Source: JBIYSM02 sp044759095 | Lineage (GTDB): Bacteria > Bacillota > Bacilli > Brevibacillales > Brevibacillaceae | Length of the DNA: 56,155 bases | Direction: 5' to 3' | Assembly (NCBI RefSeq): GCF_044759095.2 | Contig: NZ_JBIYSM020000028.1 | Location: forward strand, 1 to 56,155 | Shown: positions 47,759-56,074 of the stretch, piece after piece | Layout of the letters: each line of letters opens with the position of its first letter | How positions within the stretch are numbered: the stretch's first letter is position 1 | Made by a program: the position numbers and the translations under genes | Notes under the pieces: model-generated | What the model saw: only the letters and a program-made list of their open reading frames with translations | What the model was told of the DNA's origin: nothing | Database searches by the model: none

Positions 47759-49282
47759 ATGTTATGGGAACGCTTACGTGATCAACATCTACATCAGAAA
47801 ATTGTGTCAGCCGAGGAGGCGGCCAGCTGGATTCAAGACGGCATGACAGTCGGCCTCAGCGGTTTTACACGCGCAGGGGACGCAAAGGTCGTTCCAATCG
47901 CCCTGGCCGAACGCGCAAAAAGGGAAAACCGGCCGTTTAAAATCAACGTCTATACCGGTGCGTCACTTGGTTCGGATGTGGATGCGATTATGGCGGAAGC
48001 CGGCATCATTCATAAGAGGCTGCCCTTTCAGGCAGATCCCGTCATGCGTCAAAAAATGAACAACGGGGAGATGTTGTTTGTCGATCAGCATCTGTCTCAT
48101 ACGGCGGAGCTGCTCCGAGCAAACATCCTGGCCCCGATCGATTATGCAATTGTGGAAGCGGTTGCAATTACCGAAGACGGACTGATTATTCCGGCAACCT
48201 CCGTGGGCAATTCCAGTATTTTCGTCCAGCAGGCAAAACAGGTTATCGTTGAGTTAAACACCGCTCAACCTGCTGCACTGGAAGGCGTACATGATATCTA
48301 TGATCCGGGAATGCAGGGCGAGCGTCTGCCGATTCCTTTGACAAAAGTGGATCAGCGTATCGGCTGCGCGGGAATTCCCGTCGACATCCATAAAATCAAA
48401 GGGATTGTGATTACGAATCAACTGGACTCTCCCTCTACGATTGTGGAGCCTGATCAGGAAACCGCTGTGATGGCGAACCATTTGATTGAATTCCTTCAGC
48501 GCGAAGTAAAAGCGGGCAGACTTCCCAAGCATTTGGCACCGCTTCAATCAGGGATCGGCACCATCGCAAACGCTGTGTTCAACGGATTTTTAGACTCTGA
48601 TTTTTCTGATTTGGAAGTGTATTCGGAAGTGCTTCAGGATGCCGTGTTTGATTTGCTGGATGCAGGCAAGATCAAATTCGCCTCCGGATGCTCGATTACG
48701 CTGTCGGCGCAAAAGATGCAGCACGTTTTGACTCATTTTGAAACCTACCGGGACAAAATCGTGCTGCGCCCGCAGGAAATCTCCAACCACCCGGAAATCA
48801 TTCGCCGGTTGGGGTTAATCTCCATTAATACCGCACTGGAAGTGGATATCTACGGCAATGTCAATTCAACCAATGTGATGGGAACCAAAATGATGAACGG
48901 AATTGGCGGTTCAGGTGATTTCGCCCGAAACTCCCGGTTGGCCGTATTTGTCACCAAATCGACTGCAAAAGGCGGAAACATCTCCAGCATCGTTCCGTTT
49001 GCTTCCCATATCGACCACACCGAGCATGATGTGGACATTATCGTAACGGAACAAGGATTGGCAGATTTGCGCGGATTGGCTCCCCGGGAACGGGCCCCGC
49101 TGATTATTGAAAAGTGCGCACATCCGGCGTATCGGGCGCAGCTTTACGAGTACTACCATGAAGCCCTGGAAAGAGGCGGTCAGACCCCTCACGTTTTGGA
49201 AAAAGCATTGTCCTGGCACGTGCGATTTGCTCGAGAAGGAACCATGCTGGCAGAGAGCAGGGAAGCGTGCATGGCGAAGTGA
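47759..49282 (+). CDS. Acetyl-CoA hydrolase/acetate CoA-transferase family protein
   Basis: 507 residues. N-terminal domain 'MTVGLSGFTRAGDAKVVPIA' and 'KINVYTGASLGSDVD'. C-terminal domain includes 'DLEVYSEVLQDAVFDLLDAG' with the Glu that carries the CoA thioester in family members such as AarC, 'MMNGIGGSGDFARNSRLAVF', and 'DIIVTEQGLADLRGLAPRER'. Such enzymes move CoA between succinate, acetate and propionate, and are often misnamed hydrolases. ATG 47759 has AGGTG seven bases upstream; an in-frame ATG at 47681 lies inside the regulatory repeat and is unlikely. Probably controlled by the upstream LytTR protein. Confidence 0.92.
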   Translation: MLWERLRDQHLHQKIVSAEEAASWIQDGMTVGLSGFTRAGDAKVVPIALAERAKRENRPFKINVYTGASLGSDVDAIMAEAGIIHKRLPFQADPVMRQKMNNGEMLFVDQHLSHTAELLRANILAPIDYAIVEAVAITEDGLIIPATSVGNSSIFVQQAKQVIVELNTAQPAALEGVHDIYDPGMQGERLPIPLTKVDQRIGCAGIPVDIHKIKGIVITNQLDSPSTIVEPDQETAVMANHLIEFLQREVKAGRLPKHLAPLQSGIGTIANAVFNGFLDSDFSDLEVYSEVLQDAVFDLLDAGKIKFASGCSITLSAQKMQHVLTHFETYRDKIVLRPQEISNHPEIIRRLGLISINTALEVDIYGNVNSTNVMGTKMMNGIGGSGDFARNSRLAVFVTKSTAKGGNISSIVPFASHIDHTEHDVDIIVTEQGLADLRGLAPRERAPLIIEKCAHPAYRAQLYEYYHEALERGGQTPHVLEKALSWHVRFAREGTMLAESREACMAK

Positions 49283-49294
49283 TGGAAGTGCCAT

Positions 49295-50959
49295 TTATTT
49301 TGTGATGACACTTCCAGTCGTGGCGTCAATTCGGACAGGCTGCTCGTTCGTAAGCACATACACAAGGCGGGGCAGCCTCTGTATTCCCGTTCCCTCATAC
49401 ATGTACACCAGGCGGAAATCACTTTCTTTGAGAAAGATGGTTGCCGCTTCTTCTTTTGATATGACAAACGGCTTTTGCAGTCTCACGGGCATGTTGGTCA
49501 AAAGCTGATACGGCACATCACCGCGCGTAAATCCCCTTGGTTCTCCCGTTGTCGCATCAATTGTGACGCTGTAGGCCAAATCGCCTTCGTGGTATTTCAC
49601 AACGGGAACTCCCTTGTAGCTTGCCAAATAATAAAAGCTGTACGTTCCTGCTTCAGGCGTATACTGCCGATGGGCCATTTGAACCTCGCTCACGCCGGGA
49701 TCGAGGTACGGTTCCAGTTGGCGGATCGCGATTTTTTCTGCCTCGGACATTGAAAGGGAAGGCTCTCTCACAGGCTTGTCGGCCGGTTGTCCGCCAACAT
49801 ACAGGAGAGCCCCGGTATCACGATCCGCATACACTTTCGGCCCGTCCAGGAAGTCAATAAAATACATCCATGCGTTCCGCGCGGGTGCCTCTTGCCGCTT
49901 CAGTTCATTGGAGTTTTTCACCGGATAGCCAAAGGTCCGAAGCAAATCGGCAGCTTCAGCCTTGTTTTTTACCGTGAAGGTTTTCCTTGGCGATGAAACT
50001 TTGAGCGGCTCCGTACGGCGGGCAAAATCCCGATCATAATTGGAAGAATAACGAATGGCTCCTGTTTTGGCGTCGAACTTCACGCTGTCGGGAAACCGCA
50101 CTCCCGGCGTGTAGATCAGTGCCGCTTCACGGGAAGATGCATGCGGCTGCGGCGATTTCTGCGGTACACTTTCTACATAGACCAGGCGCATTTCGGAAGA
50201 CAGCTTGCTCGCCAGCTGTTGAACAGGCAACACGTCAGATGTCCCAGGAAAATGGCTGTCCGGGATGAACGTCTGTTCCATATGGTCTTGATAGGAAATG
50301 ACGCGTCCCGATTGATCCGTCAAAACATCGATCCACTCACCTTGAACCGGGATCCCATTCACCACGCGCTGAAAAAGGTTTGGCTGGGGATTGGAGAAAT
50401 CGATGCCGCTTTCCGTTCCGCGAATGGCTTCCATGAACGAGCGGGCGATTTGGTCATTTCCCGCATTCGATATACGTGCCGGGGACTCGCTGATATCCCA
50501 ATGGAAGGAAAGCAGTTTTCCCGTTACAGTCTCTACCCGAATGTCTGCATTTGCCGCACTTTGCGGTTTTTTCAAGTGAATTTCAATGATGCTTCCTGTA
50601 TCACGGCGAGATAGCTGATACGCACGCAGCTCGGGGTAGTAGGAAAACAGTTTTTCCAGTGTCTTCTCCACCTGTTTTGTATCGTTCACTTCGGGAAGGG
50701 TTGTTGTCGTGACCCTGAAGAGAATTCGTTGAAGCACCTCTTCTCCTCCAAAAGGGAAGTACACCATGAACATCGCTAGTACACCTGCAACCGCCATCCA
50801 TCTACGGAACCGGCGCCCAATCAGCTGCTGTCGCTTTATTCGAAGCTCTTGCTGCTCTATTTTTTGAAGAGTCGCTACCATCGGAACGGCTCTCTCCGAT
50901 TTCATTTCATATCGGGGCAACTGCTTAAAGAGGGACAGCAATTCTTCATCTTTGAGCAC
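49295..50959 (-). CDS. Membrane anti-sigma-type protein with YcdB/YcdC-like extracellular domains
   Basis: About 554 residues. The cytosolic N-terminus (1-45, 'KDEELLSLFKQLPRYEMKSE') is a likely sigma-binding segment. One membrane helix 'WMAVAGVLAMFMVYFPFG' lies at about 54-72. An extracellular part of about 480 residues follows with YcdB/PepSY-like repeats: 'GAIRYSSNYDRDFARRTEPL', 'YSVTIDATTGEPRGFTRGD', 'VYADRDTGALLYVGGQ'. GTG at 50959 overlaps the sigma gene end by 14 bases, indicating coupling. Anti-sigma function is inferred from position and topology. The related domains in the SLH protein upstream suggest a shared ligand or interaction at the wall. Confidence 0.75.
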   Translation of the reverse strand: MLKDEELLSLFKQLPRYEMKSERAVPMVATLQKIEQQELRIKRQQLIGRRFRRWMAVAGVLAMFMVYFPFGGEEVLQRILFRVTTTTLPEVNDTKQVEKTLEKLFSYYPELRAYQLSRRDTGSIIEIHLKKPQSAANADIRVETVTGKLLSFHWDISESPARISNAGNDQIARSFMEAIRGTESGIDFSNPQPNLFQRVVNGIPVQGEWIDVLTDQSGRVISYQDHMEQTFIPDSHFPGTSDVLPVQQLASKLSSEMRLVYVESVPQKSPQPHASSREAALIYTPGVRFPDSVKFDAKTGAIRYSSNYDRDFARRTEPLKVSSPRKTFTVKNKAEAADLLRTFGYPVKNSNELKRQEAPARNAWMYFIDFLDGPKVYADRDTGALLYVGGQPADKPVREPSLSMSEAEKIAIRQLEPYLDPGVSEVQMAHRQYTPEAGTYSFYYLASYKGVPVVKYHEGDLAYSVTIDATTGEPRGFTRGDVPYQLLTNMPVRLQKPFVISKEEAATIFLKESDFRLVYMYEGTGIQRLPRLVYVLTNEQPVRIDATTGSVITK

Positions 50960-51479
50960 ATGTACCCACCCCAATCCCGTTTCTTTCCATTTCCATTTTT
51001 TTCTTCAACTGTTTCAGGGCCCTGTGTACAGTTGTGTTCACTTTCGATTCACTCCAATCAAGGATTTCTGCCGTTTCGCTAACCGTCAGCCCCTGAACAT
51101 GCCGTAACAAAACCACATCTCGATAGCTCTGCTTTAGCGTGCGAATGGCCTGGTAGAGAAAATCCACGTCTTCCCGCAGGATGACAATCTCTGATGGTTC
51201 TCTTTCTTTTGACAGGACCAGCCGCAGCCATTCCTCCGGGATCCACTTGAGTACACGCCGACGCCGCGCCTCGTCAATGGCGCAGTTGCGCGCAATTCGA
51301 AACAGCCATGTTTTCACGCTGGCAAACCCTTGGTATTGTGATTGTTTTCTGATCGCCTTGATAAACACTTCCTGAACCAAATCTTCTACATCTCGGTTCC
51401 CCGTAAAATAGACCAAATAATTGTATAGATCCTGATGATACAAGCGAAACCAGGTTTCCACCCGTTCCTCGTCGTTCAC
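50946..51479 (-). CDS. ECF-family RNA polymerase sigma factor
   Basis: 177 residues. Region 2 (about 10-80) reads 'YHQDLYNYLVYFTGNRDVED', then 'LVQEVFIKAIRKQSQYQGFA' and 'VKTWLFRIARNCAIDEARRR'. Region 4 (about 115-165) reads 'QSYRDVVLLRHVQGLTVSET' and 'AEILDWSESKVNTTVHRALK'. GTG at 51479 lies eight bases after GAGGAGG, better than upstream ATG 51500. It is followed by its overlapping anti-sigma gene. An ECF-type promoter (TGAAAG-N16-CGTC) directly upstream suggests autoregulation, the usual circuit of SigW/SigM-like envelope-stress factors. Confidence 0.92.
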   Translation of the reverse strand: MNDEERVETWFRLYHQDLYNYLVYFTGNRDVEDLVQEVFIKAIRKQSQYQGFASVKTWLFRIARNCAIDEARRRRVLKWIPEEWLRLVLSKEREPSEIVILREDVDFLYQAIRTLKQSYRDVVLLRHVQGLTVSETAEILDWSESKVNTTVHRALKQLKKKMEMERNGIGVGTCAQR

Positions 51480-51502
51480 CCTGTTCACCTCCTCATGCAT
51501 TA

Positions 51503-51528
51503 GACGGTCGCTCCGGCATTTTCTTTCA
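51503..51528 (-). promoter_or_regulatory. ECF-type promoter of the sigma/anti-sigma operon
   Basis: On the minus strand, TGAAAG (51528-51523), exactly 16 bp, then CGTC (51506-51503), 24 bases before the GTG start. This matches the TGAAAC-N16-CGTC pattern of Bacillus SigM/SigW-class promoters in 9 of 10 bases and is expected for autoregulation. Confidence 0.7.
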
Positions 51529-51565
51529 CTTTTTCCGACACGTCTAAACAGCCTGTGATGCTTTC

Positions 51566-51597
51566 CAAAAAAAGAAGCCGTTGGCTGTACCAACAGC
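51566..51597 (-). terminator. Terminator of the SLH protein/cadherin-like protein operon
   Basis: On the minus strand, GCTGTTGG pairs with CCAACGGC around TACAG and is followed by TTCTTTTTTT, 9 bases after the stop at 51606. It separates this operon from the sigma gene. Confidence 0.75.
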
Positions 51598-51605
51598 TTA
51601 TGGCT

Positions 51606-52337
51606 CTATTCGGTGATTTCAATGGTGACGGTACCCCAGTTGGATCTTGCTTTTCCGTCAAAAACGGAGAACGTGAAGCGATCCTTTCCGGTTGCCCCCT
51701 GATCCGGTGTGTAGGTAAACGCTCCCGTTCTTGGATCGGTGATGGTTACCGCGCCTTTTTCCGGCAGGACTTCGATGGAGAAGGTGAACGTGTCTCCATC
51801 CGGATCATCCGCCAACAACCTGCTCGAAGCCGGCTTGTCTTTGCTGGCATGGACTGAAAGATCCTTCGCCACAGGAGCGTTGTTCGGCAGGTTGATGGTG
51901 ACCGTTACCTCCGCGATGTCGTAGTGGCCGAACAAGTCTTCCACCCGATAGGTGAAGGTGTCCGTACCTGTGTCGTCGGCAAAAGGCTGGTAGAGAAACT
52001 CTCCCGTATTTTGGTCCAGTACTCTCGCCTTTCCTTTGGCACCATTCTCCTCAATGGTGAACGAGCGTTTTCCCAAGATCGTTTGATAGCCGATCAGATT
52101 TCCCCTTACCTCCCTGTTTTGTTCGGTTTCGATTGCCATGTCGCGTGCATCCGGTCCATTTTTCTTCATTTTTTCCTTTGCGTTCCATTTCAGATGGTCG
52201 ATCGCCAGAAACAGGAGAGGGCAGGTTTTTTCCACACCCTGATGGAATAGGGATGAAGTCATTGCCTTCGCCTGCGGCATTGGAACGATACCGACCACCA
52301 TGATGATACTGACCAGCCATTTGGTTAACCGATTCAT
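51606..52337 (-). CDS. Secreted protein with two cadherin-like/Ig-like (VCBS-type) repeats
   Basis: 243 residues. Signal peptide 'WLVSIIMVVGIVPMPQAKA' ends AKA. After a 50-residue spacer come two beta-sandwich repeats: 'VLDQNTGEFLYQPFADDTGT' and 'DTFTYRVEDLFGHYDIAEVT', then 'ITDPRTGAFTYTPDQGATGK' and 'DRFTFSVFDGKARSNWGTVT'. 'DDPDGDTF' and 'DTGTDTF' are calcium-site-like motifs of bacterial cadherin-like domains. GGGAGG precedes the ATG at 52337, and the stop of the SLH gene is 16 bases upstream. Probably secreted with the SLH protein as an adhesin or structural partner. Confidence 0.83.
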   Translation of the reverse strand: MNRLTKWLVSIIMVVGIVPMPQAKAMTSSLFHQGVEKTCPLLFLAIDHLKWNAKEKMKKNGPDARDMAIETEQNREVRGNLIGYQTILGKRSFTIEENGAKGKARVLDQNTGEFLYQPFADDTGTDTFTYRVEDLFGHYDIAEVTVTINLPNNAPVAKDLSVHASKDKPASSRLLADDPDGDTFTFSIEVLPEKGAVTITDPRTGAFTYTPDQGATGKDRFTFSVFDGKARSNWGTVTIEITE

Positions 52338-52353
52338 GCAAACCAACCTCCCA

Positions 52354-54612
52354 CTATTCTTTCTTACTGATCTTCTGCAAGATTTGCATCAATTGTGCCG
52401 CTTCCGCTCTGGTCAATGAGCGATCCGGTTCAAACGCCTTCGCTGACGTTGTCGGGAACAACCCATACGCGTACGCCAGTGAAACGGCGGGCACCATTTT
52501 CTTGTTGACGTCCAGATAGGGGGATACGAAAATCTCCTGTTTCTGCAACAGTTCTTCGTATCCCAGCAGACGGACGGCCATCTCCGCAGCTTCCACGCGT
52601 GTGATTGCCCGATCCGGTTCAAACCGTTTTCCTTCCTTGGCAATCAGTCCTACCTGTACACACTTTTGGATGGCGGAATACAACGGGTGTTTCTGATCAA
52701 CGTCTGTGAACACATATGGCGTTGTTTCCTCATCCATGTCGGATGAACGAAGCCTGTTATGAAATTCGTACTGATTGGACATACGGGCCATCATCTCAGC
52801 CATTTCCCCGCGTGTCAACTGCTTGTCAGGCTCTACCTTGCCGTCCGTCACTGTCAACAAATCGGCGTTGATCGCAAACTGCAGCGCTTCCTTCGCCGGA
52901 TGCTCGGCGATGTCCTGCGGGTTTTTCTTTTGCTGCAGTGCATCAAAGCTGAGCCACTCGCCGGTAGCCGCGTTGACAACCCCGTTGTCGCCCACATAGC
53001 GATAAACGAGCAGCGGCTCCCTTTTTTCTGACATCCTGTCATCTTTCCATAGGGGCGGCAGGTAGTAGGCCAGCAGCCCTTTTTTCTGTTCCCGCTCCAC
53101 TTTCTTGGCTGTTTCCTTGTCGATGATTTTTTCCGTATCACTGCCCACCGGGGTTTGCGCATCATCATCCCGTGCCCGCAGCCATTCCACTTCCCCGTTT
53201 TCCGGGTTTACGGACACGTCGAATTCGGCCCCCTCTATCGGAATGCCATCTTTCAGCCAGCCAAAGCGGATGATGTACCTTCCCCCCCGCTCCAGAATTT
53301 CTTTGATCGCGGCTTCTGACGGCTGCCGTTCGATCAGATAGATCTCCCCGAGCCTGTCTCCCAGGAGAGACGACACCAGCTTGAGTGCATTCTCACGCGC
53401 TTGTTCCCATGGGACCGCCTTTTCGATCTTTCGTCCGTCTTCCCTGTAAATGGCCCGTTCATTCGCCCGATACTCGAACAGCTTTCCGCGATCGCTGATG
53501 CTCAACTCCACCGGTTCCACTTGTTCGCCTGCAACGTGCAGCGGCGTAAAATCAAATCCCCAATGGCGCCGGGTAATGCCGTCAGGGCCAGTGCTTGCAC
53601 CGCTTCCGCGGCTTCCTTCCGAGCGATAGGATCCGGGCAGATTTTTGATCAACTCCTCGGCGATCTTCTGCGCTTCCTCCTTCGTGATTACCTTTTCGCT
53701 CTCTTTTTTCACGCGGATTGTCGTCCCCAAAGCCTTCGGCTGCACCGATGGACCGGCGGGTTCACCATACACATTCAGCGGCGTCCCCTTGACGGCATCG
53801 AGCAGCTGGGGATCCGTCTCATTGTACCTGTAAACGAGCTGGTAGTGGTTGTTTCCCTGACGATAGATCCCCGTCAACCGATCCATCCGCGTGTAAACCA
53901 ATGAGGGGGACAGCCTCTCTTCCAGCAGCTTTTCCGCCTGTTCGAGGGAGATCGCCTCCTTTGCGTCCGGCAGCACTCCTTCGTACCATTCCCGCTGAAA
54001 TTGGAAGATCCGGCCGTCACCGCCCACGATCAGACGAAAGCCGTTTTCCAAAAACGGCGTTCCGTTTTCCATTCGGGTAAAGATTACGGCATGCTCGCCA
54101 AGCCGACTGGTAAAGTAAGGAGACGTATTTCCATACTCGTTTGGCCTGGACAGCTTTTCCAGCTCTTCTTTTCGCGCCACTCGCTGCAGGAACTTCTGAG
54201 CGATGTCGACTGCTTGCTCAGTGGAAACAGTTTGACTGGAATGTCCTTCCTCCCGCTCTTTGGAATAGTGGGAAAATTCCATCAGCACACCCGTTGCCGC
54301 ATCAATTGTGACGGCAATATGCCCGTCCCGCCCTTTTTCCCAGCTGAGACGCCAAACCGCTTTTCCGTAATAATGCTCACGGCGCTCATCCAGGAAAGAG
54401 GAATGTTCCAGCTTGTAGTCTCCCGGTATCGTCACCCATTGCTGGGCCGATTTGATCGCTTCCTCTTGGGTGATCCCGCTTTGTTTCTGTTCAGCGGCGT
54501 ACGCTTTGTCCATCATACCGTTTCCCTGCATCGTCACCGGCGTCAACGAAATGGCAGCTGACAACCCCATGAGCAGCCCCCAGGATCGATTCCGTTTCCT
54601 CGACTTTGTCAT
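52354..54612 (-). CDS. S-layer-homology cell-surface protein with YcdB/PepSY-like domains
   Basis: 752 residues. Signal peptide after a basic start ('SWGLLMGLSAAISLTPVTMQ', cleavage near AYA-A). The body (about 30-560) repeats YcdB-type units: 'GITQEEAIKSAQQWVTIPGD', 'VTIDAATGVLMEFSHYSKER', 'ITKEEAQKIAEELIKNLPGS', 'VNPENGEVEWLRARDDDAQT'. Three C-terminal SLH motifs ('KVEPDKQLTRGEMAEMMARM', 'RFEPDRAITRVEAAEMAVRL', 'AFEPDRSLTRAEAAQLMQIL') anchor it to pyruvylated secondary wall polymer. The start has GGGAGA four bases upstream in a purine-rich GGGAGA triplet repeat. A PepSY-like role in binding or inhibiting proteases is possible. Confidence 0.9.
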   Translation of the reverse strand: MTKSRKRNRSWGLLMGLSAAISLTPVTMQGNGMMDKAYAAEQKQSGITQEEAIKSAQQWVTIPGDYKLEHSSFLDERREHYYGKAVWRLSWEKGRDGHIAVTIDAATGVLMEFSHYSKEREEGHSSQTVSTEQAVDIAQKFLQRVARKEELEKLSRPNEYGNTSPYFTSRLGEHAVIFTRMENGTPFLENGFRLIVGGDGRIFQFQREWYEGVLPDAKEAISLEQAEKLLEERLSPSLVYTRMDRLTGIYRQGNNHYQLVYRYNETDPQLLDAVKGTPLNVYGEPAGPSVQPKALGTTIRVKKESEKVITKEEAQKIAEELIKNLPGSYRSEGSRGSGASTGPDGITRRHWGFDFTPLHVAGEQVEPVELSISDRGKLFEYRANERAIYREDGRKIEKAVPWEQARENALKLVSSLLGDRLGEIYLIERQPSEAAIKEILERGGRYIIRFGWLKDGIPIEGAEFDVSVNPENGEVEWLRARDDDAQTPVGSDTEKIIDKETAKKVEREQKKGLLAYYLPPLWKDDRMSEKREPLLVYRYVGDNGVVNAATGEWLSFDALQQKKNPQDIAEHPAKEALQFAINADLLTVTDGKVEPDKQLTRGEMAEMMARMSNQYEFHNRLRSSDMDEETTPYVFTDVDQKHPLYSAIQKCVQVGLIAKEGKRFEPDRAITRVEAAEMAVRLLGYEELLQKQEIFVSPYLDVNKKMVPAVSLAYAYGLFPTTSAKAFEPDRSLTRAEAAQLMQILQKISKKE

Positions 54613-54653
54613 GATTTCTCCCTCTCCCTCTCCCAAAATGGATACCAACGAGA

Positions 54654-54682
54654 ATTTTACCATAATCTGGTTTTGATTCCAA
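54654..54682 (-). promoter_or_regulatory. Sigma-A promoter of the SLH/cadherin-like operon
   Basis: On the minus strand, TTGGAA (54682-54677), 17 bp, TAAAAT (54659-54654), 42 bases before the ATG. It abuts the hemQ terminator, so the operon is independent of hemQ. Confidence 0.6.
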
Positions 54683-54684
54683 AA

Positions 54685-54715
54685 CGAAAAAGACTCAGGC
54701 TTCGCAACCTGAGTC
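54685..54715 (-). terminator. Terminator of hemQ
   Basis: GACTCAGG pairs perfectly with CCTGAGTC around CTTCGCAA, and on the minus strand is followed by TTTTTCGTTTT. It lies 15 bases after the hemQ stop. Confidence 0.88.
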
Positions 54716-54729
54716 GTCGTTCTCTCTTC

Positions 54730-55482
54730 TTACACGTTCAGCATCGTCTGCAGCGATTCCTTGGTCAAAAGGTTGCCCACCAGGAAGTTGCCGAACTCGC
54801 CAAAGCGGGCACTTACTTCATCAAATCTCATTTCATAGACGATGTGCTTGAATTCCAACGGGTCGTTGGCAAACAGGGTAACGCCCCACTCCCAATCGTC
54901 AAAACCGACGGATCCGCCGATGATCTGCTTGACTTTGCCGGCGTACTTGCGGCCAATCAAGCCGTGTGAACGCATCATCTGGGCGCGCTCTTCCATGGTA
55001 AGCATGTACCAGTTGTCGCTGCCGTCCCGCTTCTTGTTCATCGGATAGAAGCAGATGTGCTCCCATTTTGGGAGAATCGGGTAGAGACGCTCGCGCACGT
55101 GCGGGTTTGCTTTCGGGTCTTCACCGGGGTTGTTTACGTAGTTGCTCAGCTCGACCACCGAGATATAGGAGTAGTCCGCAATCGTGTAGTCGGCAAAGCG
55201 GGTTTTGTTAAAAGCTGTTTTGATCTCGTTCAGCTCCTGCATCGTCGGGCGCAGGAACATGAAAACCAGGTCCGCCTTATGGCCGAGGATGGAGTACACC
55301 GCAGTACTGCCTTCCTTTGCTTCTTCGTTGGCTTCCCAGGTATGCATCAGGGTGAGCAGTTCGTCTACTGCCGCCTGTCTTTCTTCGGCGGACGCTTTTT
55401 TCCACTTTTCCCAGTTCAGCTTGCGGAAATTGTGGTAGGTATACCAGCCTTCCAGCGTAAGAAGCGCTTCATTCGCACTCAT
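54730..55482 (-). CDS. hemQ: Coproheme decarboxylase/heme synthase HemQ (ChdC), chlorite-dismutase-like
   Basis: 250 residues, the normal Firmicute HemQ length. It catalyses the last step of the coproporphyrin-dependent pathway, peroxide-driven decarboxylation of coproheme to heme b. 'TLEGWYTYHNFRKLNWEKWK' starts the first ferredoxin-like half. 'ISVVELSNYVNNPGED' and 'ERLYPILPKWEHICFYPMNK' are Firmicute HemQ blocks, with the reactive tyrosine in the Tyr-Pro context. 'RSHGLIGRKYAGKVKQIIGG' carries the proximal heme histidine, followed by SVGFDDWEWGVTLFANDP. The distal Arg of true chlorite dismutases is not seen. AAGGAGT lies nine bases before the ATG. Monocistronic, with its own terminator. 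Confidence 0.95.
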   Translation of the reverse strand: MSANEALLTLEGWYTYHNFRKLNWEKWKKASAEERQAAVDELLTLMHTWEANEEAKEGSTAVYSILGHKADLVFMFLRPTMQELNEIKTAFNKTRFADYTIADYSYISVVELSNYVNNPGEDPKANPHVRERLYPILPKWEHICFYPMNKKRDGSDNWYMLTMEERAQMMRSHGLIGRKYAGKVKQIIGGSVGFDDWEWGVTLFANDPLEFKHIVYEMRFDEVSARFGEFGNFLVGNLLTKESLQTMLNV

Positions 55483-55528
55483 CAGGGATCAACTCCTTGT
55501 TCGGAATTACGTATGTATCGCAACACAT

Positions 55529-55539
55529 TCAGTATAGCA
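55529..55539 (-). promoter_or_regulatory. Extended -10 promoter candidate of hemQ
   Basis: On the minus strand, TGCTATACT ends at 55531, giving an extended -10 (TGn plus TATACT) about 49 bases before the hemQ start. No good -35 is visible. Confidence 0.4.
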
Positions 55540-55590
55540 TAAGGGATTCATCGGTATTCGGGGCGAAATCGTGACGAGAACCCGCCTCTT

Positions 55591-55944
55591 CTACACGATC
55601 ACGCGATAGCCGATCAGGATGACCACGACCAAAAGCACCAGTGCGCCCGCAAAAAAGCCGACGCTGGGCGTGCCTTTTCCACCCCGAACCAGCGCCATTT
55701 CCATCAATCCGATGGTCATGATGCCGAGCAGCCCTTTCACGTAGTAGAGGACGTCTGCAGCATGGAACTGGAACAGCATCCACACTCCCGAAACGACGAT
55801 GATGACTGCCATCAATCGAAGAATCATATGCAAGATTTTGGCCGGCTTATGCTTTCCGGTACGGTACAGGATGTAACCGGCGATAAGCAGGATAAACGCT
55901 ACTTCCCATGCGCCTACGTGGGATTGTACCAACGCATTGTACAT
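55591..55944 (-). CDS. YisL-family (DUF1516) small membrane protein
   Basis: 117 residues with four hydrophobic helices: 'WEVAFILLIAGYILYRTG', 'ILRLMAVIIVVSGVWMLFQF', 'YYVKGLLGIMTIGLMEMALV' and 'GFFAGALVLLVVVILIGYRV'. 'YNALVQSHVGAWEVA' at the start and HAADVLYYVKGLLG are family-typical. Function unknown; yisL lies in various contexts in Bacillus. ATG 55944 has GGGAG nine bases upstream; an in-frame TTG at 55953 is less well placed. It lies upstream of hemQ on the same strand with a 108-base gap. No terminator is obvious in that gap, so read-through into hemQ is possible. Confidence 0.87.
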   Translation of the reverse strand: MYNALVQSHVGAWEVAFILLIAGYILYRTGKHKPAKILHMILRLMAVIIVVSGVWMLFQFHAADVLYYVKGLLGIMTIGLMEMALVRGGKGTPSVGFFAGALVLLVVVILIGYRVIV

Positions 55945-55997
55945 ACCTTTCAACTCCCATTTTCATTTTGGCATCATTATTATATCAGAATGTGCAA

Positions 55998-56074
55998 GAA
56001 AACCCACCCGGCATTAGCTAACGCTTCGCCGGGCGGGGCCCCGAACACTTTTCTAGCGGCTGTATGGGATGTCC
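55998..56074 (-). repeat. Dispersed hairpin element, copy 3
   Basis: CCCACCCGGC (56004-56013) pairs with GCCGGGCGGG (56028-56037) around ATTAGCTAACGCTTC and is followed by GCCCCGAACACTTTTC..GGCTGTATGGGATGTC. The arrangement and flank match copies 1 and 2. On the minus strand it is followed by GGGTTTTCTTGC, 50 bases upstream of the yisL start. From here to the window end no gene is visible. Confidence 0.75.
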
